This document shows, piece after piece, positions 47,982-56,732 of a DNA stretch of 64,000 nucleotides. The translations under genes were made by a program, and so were the position numbers. The stretch is from SHVO01 sp050250575 (GTDB lineage Bacteria > Pseudomonadota > Alphaproteobacteria > Rhodospirillales > Rhodospirillaceae). Every line of letters begins with the position of its first letter. Position 1 is the stretch's first letter. The notes beneath the pieces are model-generated. The model made no database searches. It saw only the letters and a list, made by a program, of their open reading frames with translations, and was not told the DNA's origin. The DNA lies in NCBI GenBank assembly GCA_050250575.1, contig JBFWOJ010000004.1, positions 186,001 through 250,000 of the forward strand. The letters run 5' to 3'.

Positions 47982-48548
47982 TCAGTTGCGTTTGAAAAGG
48001 CCGATCAGTGTGCCTTTGCCGACGATCTTCCCGATCATCGCCGCGCGCACCGCCGCTTCCGTCGCCGCGGGAGATTGACCGACAGCCGGTACGTCGAGCC
48101 TCGCATTCAGCGCATAAAGCTCGAACGCATAGTGATGCGCCGGCCCTGGAGGTGGTGCCGCGGGACCGCGGTACCACGGACCGGAACTCGAGATCTGGCG
48201 GGTTCCATCGGGCAGTTCCTCGGTTTCGGGAAGTGCTTCGGCAAGGGCGCGCGCGTCCTTGGGGATGTTCCACAGCATCCAATAAAGGTGAATGTCGGTT
48301 CCATCGATGGTGATTGCGTCCAGATCGCGCATGATCAGCACGAAACTCTCGGTCCCGTCCGGCACTTGGCTCCAGGCAAGCGGTGGAGATACGTCATCGC
48401 CCGGCTGTGCATGTTTGGGCGGAATCACGCCGCCGTCCTTCCACGCGCTCGAGGTCATGACCATGGGCTGCGCCGGGGCCGGCCGGCGCTGCTGTGCCGA
48501 CGCGGACGTGGCCAGAAATGCGGCGACGAGAAGGATCCTAACGAACAT
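47982..48548 (-). CDS. secreted YbhB/YbcL family (PEBP) protein
   Basis: This 188-residue protein belongs to the phosphatidylethanolamine-binding / Raf-kinase-inhibitor-like group. A signal peptide (RILLVAAFLATSASAQ) puts it in the periplasm. Family motifs are DDVSPPLAWSQVPDGTESFV, LIMRDLDAI, HLYWMLWNIP and the C-terminal HHYAFELYALNARLDVP. The ligand is unknown. It lies only nine bases after the DUF1028 gene, so the two form an operon. Confidence 0.93.
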   Translation of the reverse strand: MFVRILLVAAFLATSASAQQRRPAPAQPMVMTSSAWKDGGVIPPKHAQPGDDVSPPLAWSQVPDGTESFVLIMRDLDAITIDGTDIHLYWMLWNIPKDARALAEALPETEELPDGTRQISSSGPWYRGPAAPPPGPAHHYAFELYALNARLDVPAVGQSPAATEAAVRAAMIGKIVGKGTLIGLFKRN

Positions 48549-48557
48549 GGCAGGCTC

Positions 48558-49421
48558 CTACTTGTAGTCGGCGGGCTGCGTTTTGCGCCACGCGTCGTAA
48601 CGCATGCGCAATGTCGTCTGCGCGTTCAAGTCTTCTCCCGGCTTGATCTGATTGGGGCCGCGCCCTTCACCCGGCTGCAGCACGGTCAGAAACAGCGAGT
48701 ACTGCCCGTTGTTGAATGAATCTCCCGACGGGTCTTTCGGGTCGGCCATGACGATCCACCCGGCGTGCGCGACGCGGTTTGAGCAGGCGATCGCGGGTTT
48801 GCTGCCGTCAGTCGGGTAAGGCGGACATGTGCAGCGTGCATCGCCGCCCGAACCGTCCGCAGCATCCATCGCCGCCATCACGCGGTCGGTGAGCGCGCCC
48901 TCATTCTTCAAGAACGCGGCAACCGCGTTGGGCACGACCTTGCCCGGGCGCATGGTGTTCGCCTGGATGGAATAGAAAATCTGGGTGCCCGGCACCTGGC
49001 CCTGCATGACCTGCGCAACGTAGCCGTTGTTGAGTCCGGTGTGCGACGCCATGCGGCCTTTCATGTCGACGATGCCGAACTGGCGCTGCTGGAAGTCGGG
49101 ATCGTCCCTTGCGATCTGTTCAAGGATCGCTCGCGGTTCGGCGCCCTTCTTCAACTGCTCGAAAATGAACTGCTGATTCTTGAGCGTGCGGTCAACGCCG
49201 GCCTGACAGGCGGCGATGCCGACGCCAGGCACGACCACCAAGGTGAGATCGCGGTACTCATGATCGGTTTTCACGTCGACGCAGCTCGCGGTCGCCATGG
49301 ACACACGGCCTGTCGCACGGTCGACGGCAATGACCGACCAGGTCGCCGATGCCGATGACGCCGCCATCGCTGCCGCGGCGAATGCCGCGCTCGCAAGCGC
49401 GCGCCTTAAAGATGTGATCAT
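48558..49421 (-). CDS. secreted DUF1028 (Ntn-hydrolase-like) protein
   Basis: This 287-residue protein is DUF1028. It has a signal peptide (ASAAFAAAAMAASSASA) directly followed by TWSVIAVDRATGRVSMATAS, with the conserved SxVAxDxxTG-like start after cleavage, then GIAACQAGVDRTLKNQ and QRQFGIVDMKGRMASHTG. The family has an Ntn-hydrolase-like fold and occurs with peptidases and amidohydrolases. The neighbouring S9 and M20 genes agree with a role in peptide or amide breakdown (inference). Confidence 0.9.
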   Translation of the reverse strand: MITSLRRALASAAFAAAAMAASSASATWSVIAVDRATGRVSMATASCVDVKTDHEYRDLTLVVVPGVGIAACQAGVDRTLKNQQFIFEQLKKGAEPRAILEQIARDDPDFQQRQFGIVDMKGRMASHTGLNNGYVAQVMQGQVPGTQIFYSIQANTMRPGKVVPNAVAAFLKNEGALTDRVMAAMDAADGSGGDARCTCPPYPTDGSKPAIACSNRVAHAGWIVMADPKDPSGDSFNNGQYSLFLTVLQPGEGRGPNQIKPGEDLNAQTTLRMRYDAWRKTQPADYK

Positions 49422-49567
49422 AGTGAGTACCCCTCGTGAGACAGTGCGAGCGTCGCGCCTCGCGTGCAGACTTTCAAGGGGTTAGCAGCGCTTGAATTCC
49501 CCTTCCATCTGCGCCGGGGGAAGTGCAGGCTACCGCCTCAACCGTTCGTTAGATTTGAGAGGGTACG

Positions 49568-51607
49568 ATGGCCAATGGATTTCTCATCGCCGCAGGGCTT
49601 GCGTCTGCGCTCTTGAGCGGCACCGCGCTGGCGCAGTCTAAGGCGCGGCCGGGACTGCCCATCGATGCCTTGGCGGCGACCGTCTGGGTGGAAGAGTTCG
49701 ACGTCTCGCCGGACGGGAACCTCGTTGCCTACAAGTCGGCGAAGAACGGAACTTATGATCTGTGGACGGTGGCGGCGGCGGGCGGCGCGCCGAAGCAGCT
49801 CACCAATTGGCCCGGCCGCGAGATGGCGCCGGAGTTCAGCCCGGACGGCAAGTGGATTGCCTTCGAGGTCGACTATCGCGGCGTCAACGTGCGCGACATC
49901 TACATCATTCCGGCCGAAGGCGGTCAGGCGGTCCAAGTCACGACCCATCCGCTCAACGACGCCAATCCGATGTGGTCGCCGGACTCCAAGACTCTCTACT
50001 TCGTTACCGAAATGTACTTCCAGAATTCGATCGCCGCCTATGACCTCGCGACGAAACAGACACGGCGCATCGGGCCGGGCGGCGGAAACGCCCAGTTGTC
50101 GCCGGACGGCAAGACTTTCGTCTTTACCCGCAACGGCAAGCCCAACGACGACGATCAGAGCAACGACGACATCTACATCCTGCCTGTGACCGGCGGCGAA
50201 CCGAAGCTGATGACGCCGGATACCTTCAACTCCCTGGACCGCGCGCCGCAGTGGTCGCCGGATTCAAAGACCATCGCCTTCGTCTCGGATCGGAACGGTT
50301 TCAACAATATCGGGCTGATCGACGTGGCGACCGGCGAGGCGAAATTCCTGCTCACCGAAGATATCGAGCAGAGCGAACCGCGCTGGTCCCCCGACGGAAA
50401 GTTCATCAGCTTCACGAAGAATCTCAATTACCAGTACCACATCTTCCGCATTGCCTCGTCGGGCGGGCGTGCGCAGCAGCTGACGACGCGCGGCGGAGTC
50501 AACGGCGGCTCTTCGGCTACGGGGCAGACCCGCGGCACGCATATGTGGAGCGGCAAGGGCGACCGGATCTTCTTCTACCACTCCGATCCGAGCATGACCG
50601 GCGACGTATGGGTGATGAATGCCGCCGGCGGCTCGGAGCGCCAGATCACCCATCACCAGGATGCCGCCATCCGCAACGCCGACCTGTTCGTCTGGCCGGA
50701 GTTCATGGAGTACACCAGCTTCGACGGGCGCAAGGTCGCCGGCCTCGTCTACAAGCCGAAAGGATCGAAAGCGGGAGACAAGCTGCCGGCACTGTTTTTC
50801 TTCCGCGCCAACTCCAACGGCCAGCATCCGCAGCAGTGGCATCCCTACATCCAGTACTTCGTCAGCCGTGGTTATCTCGTCTTCGCGCCGAACTTCCGCG
50901 GCTCCACCGGTCGCGGCAAGGAGTACCGGCAGGCTGTGTTCACCCGCGGCGGCGAGGACGATATCCACGATGCCTTCATCGGCATGGATTTGCTGGCGGG
51001 GCAGGGTTGGGTCGACCCGAAGCGTGTCGGCGCGTTCGGCGGCTCGACCGGCGGCTTCTTCACCACCGCGGCGGCGACCAAAGACCCGACGCGTCTCAAG
51101 GCGGGCGTGGTCTGGTACGGCGCCACCGATCTCGTGACCTTGTCCACCTACGCCGGCATGGAAGGCTGGAACAAGTTCCTCATCGGCAAGACACCGATGG
51201 AGAACCCGGCGAACTATTACGGCCGCTCGTTGATCTATCACGCCGACCGCGTCAAGACGCCGATGCTGTTCCTTTATGCGCAGGGCGATTCAGCGGCGCG
51301 GTTCCAGCAGATCGAGCAGTACGGCATCCAGGCCGAGATCCACGGCAATTGGTATGACTGGGTTGTGTACGCGGAAGAGCCGCACGGCTGGTACCACTTC
51401 CGCCCCGACAGCACGAAGAAGATGCTCACCTCCATGAGCGCGATGTTCGACAAGTTCGTGCTCGAAGACGCCTCGGCGCCGGATGTGAAGGAAATCGCCG
51501 CCGAGCAGCGCAAAGGCATCCGCATTCTCCGCAATCCGAACATCGAATTGTGGAACTCCATCGCCAACGGCCAGCCGCCGGCGAAGGACCGCGCCGAGCA
51601 GCCGTAG
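49568..51607 (+). CDS. prolyl oligopeptidase family (S9) peptidase, secreted
   Basis: This 679-residue protein has a signal peptide (FLIAAGLASALLSGTALAQ), an N-terminal WD40/TolB-like propeller (repeats such as FSPDGKWIAFEVDYRG and WSPDSKTIAFVSDRNG) and a C-terminal S9 peptidase domain. The nucleophile serine is in GAFGGSTGGFF (usual form GGSYGG), the aspartate probably in LFLYAQGDSAARFQQ and the histidine in EEPHGWYHF. It cleaves peptides in the periplasm. It is divergent from the DUF1028 gene. Confidence 0.93.
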   Translation: MANGFLIAAGLASALLSGTALAQSKARPGLPIDALAATVWVEEFDVSPDGNLVAYKSAKNGTYDLWTVAAAGGAPKQLTNWPGREMAPEFSPDGKWIAFEVDYRGVNVRDIYIIPAEGGQAVQVTTHPLNDANPMWSPDSKTLYFVTEMYFQNSIAAYDLATKQTRRIGPGGGNAQLSPDGKTFVFTRNGKPNDDDQSNDDIYILPVTGGEPKLMTPDTFNSLDRAPQWSPDSKTIAFVSDRNGFNNIGLIDVATGEAKFLLTEDIEQSEPRWSPDGKFISFTKNLNYQYHIFRIASSGGRAQQLTTRGGVNGGSSATGQTRGTHMWSGKGDRIFFYHSDPSMTGDVWVMNAAGGSERQITHHQDAAIRNADLFVWPEFMEYTSFDGRKVAGLVYKPKGSKAGDKLPALFFFRANSNGQHPQQWHPYIQYFVSRGYLVFAPNFRGSTGRGKEYRQAVFTRGGEDDIHDAFIGMDLLAGQGWVDPKRVGAFGGSTGGFFTTAAATKDPTRLKAGVVWYGATDLVTLSTYAGMEGWNKFLIGKTPMENPANYYGRSLIYHADRVKTPMLFLYAQGDSAARFQQIEQYGIQAEIHGNWYDWVVYAEEPHGWYHFRPDSTKKMLTSMSAMFDKFVLEDASAPDVKEIAAEQRKGIRILRNPNIELWNSIANGQPPAKDRAEQP

Positions 51608-51621
51608 CTCGCGAAAGCTCG

Positions 51622-51648
51622 AAAACCCCTCCCCATGGCGGGGAGGGG
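51622..51648 (-). terminator. terminator between convergent genes
   Basis: A 9-bp GC-only stem (51626-51634 with 51640-51648) with a 5-base loop is followed by TTTT on the minus strand, just after the stop of the membrane protein gene. On the plus strand, where it would serve the S9 gene, it has no T run. Confidence 0.7.
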
Positions 51649-51655
51649 GGATGCT

Positions 51656-52048
51656 CTAGACCAGAAGTCCAAACCCAATAATGGTCAGATAGAGGCCCAG
51701 GACGAGCGCGATCACGCCGCCGACGATATACGCGACGGGTGTGTTGAACATGGCGATCAGCTTCGCCAGCGCTTCGTCCGGCAGGGCGAGATAAGCCAAA
51801 GCCTCCGCCGCCACCAGCCATCCGACTAGCGCGATGACGGCCGACGGCAGCGTCTGCCACAGCGGGTCATGAAGGGCGAGCAACAGGCCGCCGACCAGCG
51901 CGAATGTGCCGAATACCATCCGTGTCATTCGCTCTGTGACGATCAGCGGATAGACCTGCATGTAGTAGGCGCGCCGCACCATGATGATGAGGCCGAGCGC
52001 GATAAGGGCGAGGCCGAGAACGCGAGCCAGGTAGAGAGTGAGGATCAT
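51656..52048 (-). CDS. hypothetical integral membrane protein
   Basis: This 130-residue protein has about four hydrophobic spans: VLGLALIALGLIIMV, MVFGTFALVGGLLLAL, LPSAVIALVGWLVAAEALAY and YIVGGVIALVLGLYLTIIG. I recognise no named family. Charged residues are confined to short loops. It is a single gene with its own terminator and is convergent with the S9 peptidase gene. Confidence 0.75.
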   Translation of the reverse strand: MILTLYLARVLGLALIALGLIIMVRRAYYMQVYPLIVTERMTRMVFGTFALVGGLLLALHDPLWQTLPSAVIALVGWLVAAEALAYLALPDEALAKLIAMFNTPVAYIVGGVIALVLGLYLTIIGFGLLV

Positions 52049-52178
52049 TGTGCTTCTTCCTCTAAGGCGGGCGGCGAATCCAACCGGAATAACCTAATAC
52101 ATATGGCTGGTCCGCCGAACCGCGGAGTGAGGCCGGACGTCAATGCGAGGGATGTAAAAGTGCCTACAGAGCGAGACC

Positions 52179-52442
52179 TTGGATTTGATCGAAACGGGCC
52201 AGGCCAAGCGGCAAAAGAGGCGAGATATAAGGCGATACGCTGGCAAGCTTGCTGCAACGGATGAGGCGGGAAGACGCGTGGTCCTGTACCTTCACGGCAA
52301 AGACCGCGCGGTGCTGCGTTACAAACTCGGCGAACAAGTATTCGAAAAGGAATGCCTCTACGAAGGTGGAATCGCGCTCTCCACTCGCATGACCATCAAT
52401 CCCTATGGTTCAGTGGCATGCGAGAGCGGAATGCGCATTTAG
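52179..52442 (+). CDS. possible small hypothetical protein, TTG start
   Basis: This 87-residue frame has protein-like content in its second half (RRVVLYLHGKDRAVLRYK, ALSTRMTINPYGSVACESG), but its only long start is TTG 52179 with no clear ribosome binding site. No family is recognised. It could be a chance frame in the 520-base gap between convergent and forward genes. Nothing else gene-like is seen in 52049-52569. Confidence 0.3.
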   Translation: MDLIETGQAKRQKRRDIRRYAGKLAATDEAGRRVVLYLHGKDRAVLRYKLGEQVFEKECLYEGGIALSTRMTINPYGSVACESGMRI

Positions 52443-52569
52443 GGGCGGTGGACCCGACAATGCTTCCCGGGCAAGGCGGCCGTCTGGAAACCGGTAAGTA
52501 ATAGCGATGGGCAAGACGCCGAATCTCGTGTCAACTTCATGCGTCGGGGCTCGCTTATCGGGGGATCGC

Positions 52570-54141
52570 ATGACTTCGGTCGGTAAGAAAATCGTTGCCG
52601 TTCTTTTGCTGGGCTCGGCGCTCGCACCGCCGGCGCTCGCCACCACCGCCGGGCAGCGCGCGCAGGCCACCGAAGGGGTCGAGACGCGCGCGAAGCTGGT
52701 GCAGGAGATGGTCGACAGCATCTTCAGCTTCGCCGAGCCCGGGTTTCAGGAAGTTCGCACCTCCGCTTACATCACCGGCGTTCTCGAAAAGAACGGCTTC
52801 AAAGTCACGCGCGGTGTTTCCGGGATTCCCACCGCCTGGACCGCAACATGGGGCGACGGCGGTCCGCTGATCGCCCTCGGCAGCGATATCGACGGCCTGC
52901 TCGGGCTCTCTCAGTATCCCGGTTCGCCGAAAATCAGACCGATGGTCGAAGGCGCGCCGGGCCATGGCGAAGGTCACAACTCCGGCATGCCGGTCGTGGT
53001 CGCGGCGGCGCTCGCGGCCAAGGACGTGATGGAGAAGAACAACATCAAGGGCCGGCTGATGCTTTGGCCCGGCGTCGCCGAGGAGCTGCTCGGCTCGAAG
53101 GCCTTCTATGTGCGCGACGGCGTTTTCAAGGGCGTGGATGCGAATATCTTCACGCACGTCTCCAACGACTTCAACGTCGGCTGGGGCGACATGGGCAACA
53201 CCGGTATGGTCTCAGTCGAGTACCGATTCCACGGCAAGACGTCGCATGCCGCCGGTGCGCCATGGCTGGGCTTGAGCGCGCTGGACGGCGTCGAGCTCAT
53301 GAACATCGCCTGGAACATGCGGCGTGAGCATCTGCCCGTCACGCAGCGCTCGCACTATGTCATCACCAACGGGGGCGGGCAGCCCAACGTCGTGCCCGGC
53401 GAAGCTGCGGTATGGTATTACTTCCGCGAACGCACCTTCGATGCCGTGCGCAAGCTTTATGAGCTCGGCAACGAAATCTCCGAAGCTGCGGCCAAGGCGA
53501 CGGGTACGACCGTCACGCGCCAGGTGTACGGCCACGCGGCGGTCAACCACGGCAACCGGCCGCTGGCGGAAGCGATGTACGCCAACATCCGGCGCGTCGG
53601 CATGCCGCAGTGGTCGGCGGACGATCAGGCGTTTGCAAAGCAGGTTCAGGAAGCCAACGGCTTCGCGCTGAAGCCGCTGGCCACCGAGATTCCGCCGATC
53701 TCCACACCGGAGAGCCGCGGCTCGGGCGTCAATGCAAGTTCAGACGATATCGGCGATGTCATGTGGACGGTGCCGACGATCACGCTGCGCTTTCCGTCCA
53801 ATATTCCCAATACCACGGCCCACCATGTGACGGCGGCCATCGGCATGACGACGCCGATCGCGCACAAGGGCGCTGTCGCAGGCGCGAAAGCGCTCGCGCT
53901 GACCATCCTCGACATCGCGACCACACCTGCGCTTGTTACTGCGGCGAAGGATTACTTCACCAACGTGCAGACCAGGGATCAGAAGTACGATCCTGTGCTC
54001 GTCGCCAGCGACAAGCCGCCCATCCATCTCAATCACAATCTCATGACGCTTATGCGTCCGCAGATGGAAAAGTTCTATTACGACCCGAGCAAGCACGCGA
54101 CCTATCTCGACCAGCTCGGCATCAGCTATCCGGCGAAATGA
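52570..54141 (+). CDS. secreted M20-family amidohydrolase, tandem copy 1
   Basis: This 523-residue metal-dependent amidohydrolase is of the AbgB / peptidase M20D type. A signal peptide (KIVAVLLLGSALAPPALATT) exports it. The fold is clear in IFSFAEPGFQEVRTSAYIT, LIALGSDIDGLLGLSQYPG, KTSHAAGAPWLGLSALDGVE and THVSNDFNVGWGD. In the metal-binding loop, where relatives have a Cys (GHGCGHN or GHACGHN), both copies here read GHGEGHN. ATG 52570 starts the signal peptide; the extension to 52507 is not conserved. The next gene is a near-identical copy. Confidence 0.92.
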   Translation: MTSVGKKIVAVLLLGSALAPPALATTAGQRAQATEGVETRAKLVQEMVDSIFSFAEPGFQEVRTSAYITGVLEKNGFKVTRGVSGIPTAWTATWGDGGPLIALGSDIDGLLGLSQYPGSPKIRPMVEGAPGHGEGHNSGMPVVVAAALAAKDVMEKNNIKGRLMLWPGVAEELLGSKAFYVRDGVFKGVDANIFTHVSNDFNVGWGDMGNTGMVSVEYRFHGKTSHAAGAPWLGLSALDGVELMNIAWNMRREHLPVTQRSHYVITNGGGQPNVVPGEAAVWYYFRERTFDAVRKLYELGNEISEAAAKATGTTVTRQVYGHAAVNHGNRPLAEAMYANIRRVGMPQWSADDQAFAKQVQEANGFALKPLATEIPPISTPESRGSGVNASSDDIGDVMWTVPTITLRFPSNIPNTTAHHVTAAIGMTTPIAHKGAVAGAKALALTILDIATTPALVTAAKDYFTNVQTRDQKYDPVLVASDKPPIHLNHNLMTLMRPQMEKFYYDPSKHATYLDQLGISYPAK

Positions 54142-54164
54142 ACGGCGCTTCAGGGAAACCAAAC

Positions 54165-55748
54165 ATGACGAAGAAAATGGCAGCGGCTCTCCTTGTGAGC
54201 ACCGCGTTGATGATTCCGCTGACACCAGCTCTGGCAACGACCGCCGGTCAGCGTGCGCAAGCCACCGAAGGCGTCGAAGGGCGCGCGAAGATGATCCAGG
54301 AGATGGTGGACTCCGTCTTCAGCTTCGCCGAGCCGGGCTTCCAGGAATTCCGCACCTCCGCGTACCTCACGGGAATTCTGGAGAAGGAAGGCTTCACCAT
54401 CTCCCGCGGCGTTGCGGGCATCCCGACGGCATGGACCGCAACGTGGGGTGACTCAGGTCCTGTGATCGCGCTCGGCAGCGACATCGATGCGCTGCTCGGT
54501 CTTTCCCAGGTGCCCGGTTCGCCGCAGATCAAACCGATGCTCGAAGGCGCTCCGGGACATGGTGAAGGTCATAATTCCGGCATGCCCGTTGTGATCGCCG
54601 CCGCGCTCGCGGCGCGCGATGTGATGATCAAGAACGGCATCAAGGCGCGCCTGATGCTTTGGCCGGGCGTTGCCGAAGAATTGCTCGCCACCAAAGCCTT
54701 TTACGTGCGCGATGGCCTCTTCAAGAATGTCGACGTCTGCATCTTCACCCATGTGTCCAGCGACTTCAACGTCGGTTGGGGCGACATGGGCAACACCGGG
54801 ATGGTCTCGGTCGAGTACCGCTTCAAGGGTAAGACTTCGCACGCCGCCGGCGCGCCCTGGCTCGGCCTTAGTGCTCTTGACGGCGTCGAACTGATGAATG
54901 TGGCGTGGAACATGCGGCGCGAGCATCTGCCCGTGACCCAGCGCTCGCACTACGTCATCACCAACGGCGGCGGACAGCCCAACGTGGTGCCGGGGGACGC
55001 CTCCGTTTGGTATTACTTCCGCGAACGCACCTTCAAGCAGATCCAGGATCTCTACGATCTCGCCAATACGATCTCCGAAGCGGCAGCCAAGGCGACGGGT
55101 ACGACCGTCACGCGCCAGGTCATGGGATACGCTGCGCCCAACCACGGCAACCGCCCGCTCGCCGAGGCGGCGCATCAGAACATCGTGCGCGTGGGAATGC
55201 CGAAATGGACGCCTGAGGACCAGGCGTTCGCCAAGATGGTGCAGGAAGCCAACGGCTTCACCTTGAAGCCGCTTGCGACCGAGGTGCCGAAGATTTCCAC
55301 GCCCGAGAGCCGCGGCGTCTCAACAGGAGGCGGCTCGGACGATATCGGCGATATCATGTGGACGGTGCCCACCATCACCATGCGGTATCCATCCAATGTG
55401 CCGAATACGACCGGACACCATGTGACCGCGGCCATCGCGATGAGCACGCCGATCGCACACAAGGGCGCACTTGCGGGCGCGCAGGCGCTGGCTATGACGA
55501 TCCTCGATATCGCGACCACACCCTCGCTCGTCGCAGCAGCCAAGGACTATTTCAAGGACGTGCAAACCAAGGAGGAGAAGTACGCACCGGTGCTGGTGGC
55601 GAGCGATAAGCCCGCGATCCATCTCAACAAGGATCTGATGACGTTGCTGCGCCCGCAGATGGAACAGTTCTACTACGACCCCGGCAAGCACGAGACGTAC
55701 TTGGACCAGCTCGGGATCAAGTACCCGCCGGCGCCGGCGGCAAAATAG
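54165..55748 (+). CDS. secreted M20-family amidohydrolase, tandem copy 2
   Basis: This 527-residue protein is a duplicate of the preceding gene, 23 bases downstream. They share most residues over the mature length, for example WTATWGDSGPVIALGSDID, MLWPGVAEELLATKAFYVRD and HYVITNGGGQPNVVPGDAS. Signal peptide: AAALLVSTALMIPLTPALA. The metal loop again has GHGEGHN. The C-terminus adds PPAPAAK. Two divergent copies suggest separate but related amide or peptide substrates (inference). Confidence 0.92.
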   Translation: MTKKMAAALLVSTALMIPLTPALATTAGQRAQATEGVEGRAKMIQEMVDSVFSFAEPGFQEFRTSAYLTGILEKEGFTISRGVAGIPTAWTATWGDSGPVIALGSDIDALLGLSQVPGSPQIKPMLEGAPGHGEGHNSGMPVVIAAALAARDVMIKNGIKARLMLWPGVAEELLATKAFYVRDGLFKNVDVCIFTHVSSDFNVGWGDMGNTGMVSVEYRFKGKTSHAAGAPWLGLSALDGVELMNVAWNMRREHLPVTQRSHYVITNGGGQPNVVPGDASVWYYFRERTFKQIQDLYDLANTISEAAAKATGTTVTRQVMGYAAPNHGNRPLAEAAHQNIVRVGMPKWTPEDQAFAKMVQEANGFTLKPLATEVPKISTPESRGVSTGGGSDDIGDIMWTVPTITMRYPSNVPNTTGHHVTAAIAMSTPIAHKGALAGAQALAMTILDIATTPSLVAAAKDYFKDVQTKEEKYAPVLVASDKPAIHLNKDLMTLLRPQMEQFYYDPGKHETYLDQLGIKYPPAPAAK

Positions 55749-55822
55749 TCCGCGTGGGCTAATCGGCAATGACCGCCGTGCAACCGCCAGGCGCGGGCCG
55801 GCGGCGGGTGCGATAGCGGGCG

Positions 55823-56347
55823 TCAGTTCAGCCAGGACATGTCGGTCAATTCCAGCGCTGGCGAAATGCCAAGCTGTCTTGCCGCCAGGGCCTCTGCGGG
55901 GCAGGGCCGTAAAGGATATGGCAGCTGCGGCAAATGCAATCCCGCACGGGCCATGCCCAGCGCCACCTCCTCGAGGTGCCCGAGTACGACCCGGGCTGCC
56001 GCCGGCGGCAACAACCGCCACAGCACCCGGCGCGCCCCGAATTCGTTTTCATACTGGAGCAAAAGAACAACTTGAAGAATGAGCTCCTCGTCCAAGCCTA
56101 CGTGAGGTGAACAGGAGGTCCGCACATCTATCGGCCGGCGGGCCGTGGTTCCCATCGCCCGCACCGCTGCGATGAGATGTTGCGAGTCCGCAGGGGTAAG
56201 GCGCGCGATCTCGAATCCTTCGCGACATGTCTTTTCGAGTTCGGGTTTTCCGCGCGTCGCTTCAACGGTGAGGCGCAGCGAGCAGAGCAAAAAAAGTTCG
56301 GAGGTGGTGAGCGTACGAAGGTGTCGCGAAGAAAGGGAGCCGGACAT
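55823..56347 (-). CDS. unknown protein downstream of a Fur-box-like site
   Basis: This 174-residue soluble protein has no family I recognise. It is leucine-rich with two possible helical bundles (SELFLLCSLRLTVEATRG and LILQVVLLLQYENEFGARR) and ends LTDMSWLN. CAGGAGAAAGC precedes its ATG. Its only obvious control element is an AT-rich, Fur-box-like tract 44-83 bases upstream of the start codon. It is a single gene, convergent with the M20 copy 2. An iron-stress role is possible but unsupported by the protein itself. Confidence 0.65.
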   Translation of the reverse strand: MSGSLSSRHLRTLTTSELFLLCSLRLTVEATRGKPELEKTCREGFEIARLTPADSQHLIAAVRAMGTTARRPIDVRTSCSPHVGLDEELILQVVLLLQYENEFGARRVLWRLLPPAAARVVLGHLEEVALGMARAGLHLPQLPYPLRPCPAEALAARQLGISPALELTDMSWLN

Positions 56348-56390
56348 GCTTTCTCCTGGGTCACTGGACCGCAGGAAACATACGCATAAT

Positions 56391-56430
56391 TAAGAATGAT
56401 TCGCAATAATATTAATAATTATTCTCAATA
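56391..56430 (-). promoter_or_regulatory. Fur-box-like AT-rich operator
   Basis: This 40-base AT-rich island in GC-rich DNA reads on the minus strand GAGAATAATTATTAATATT followed by ATTGCGAATCATTCTTA. Overlapping copies of the hexamer GATAAT-like half sites face each other, the pattern of Fur-type repressor sites. It lies upstream of the unknown gene 55823-56347. Confidence 0.5.
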
Positions 56431-56732
56431 TATTCCGATTTACTAGTTAGATCAATATCTTAGCGGGGATCAGGCAGGGCGCTTGTATTGGGTGCGAACG
56501 GCCGTTTCTTGGCGCCGCCGTCGAGAAGGTGACCCTTCCGCACACGCGCCTATTTTTCTCATCGGACTCGGCGCCGTTTTTTCTTCCTGCACGGTCGGCG
56601 CGCGCGGCGGTGAATAGGAAGTCCATGATGGCTCTCGGTCGACGCTGCGTCTGCTCCCTCTGCGGGGGCATGCGCATTCACGGCCGTCACCCGCGCATCG
56701 GAACAAGCACTCAAAAGAACAGTTGATTTCAC
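56431..56732. other. gap between the Fur-like site and yihY
   Basis: No convincing gene. Short frames on both strands have no family resemblance or ribosome binding site. The end near 56720 should hold the yihY promoter. Confidence 0.35.
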
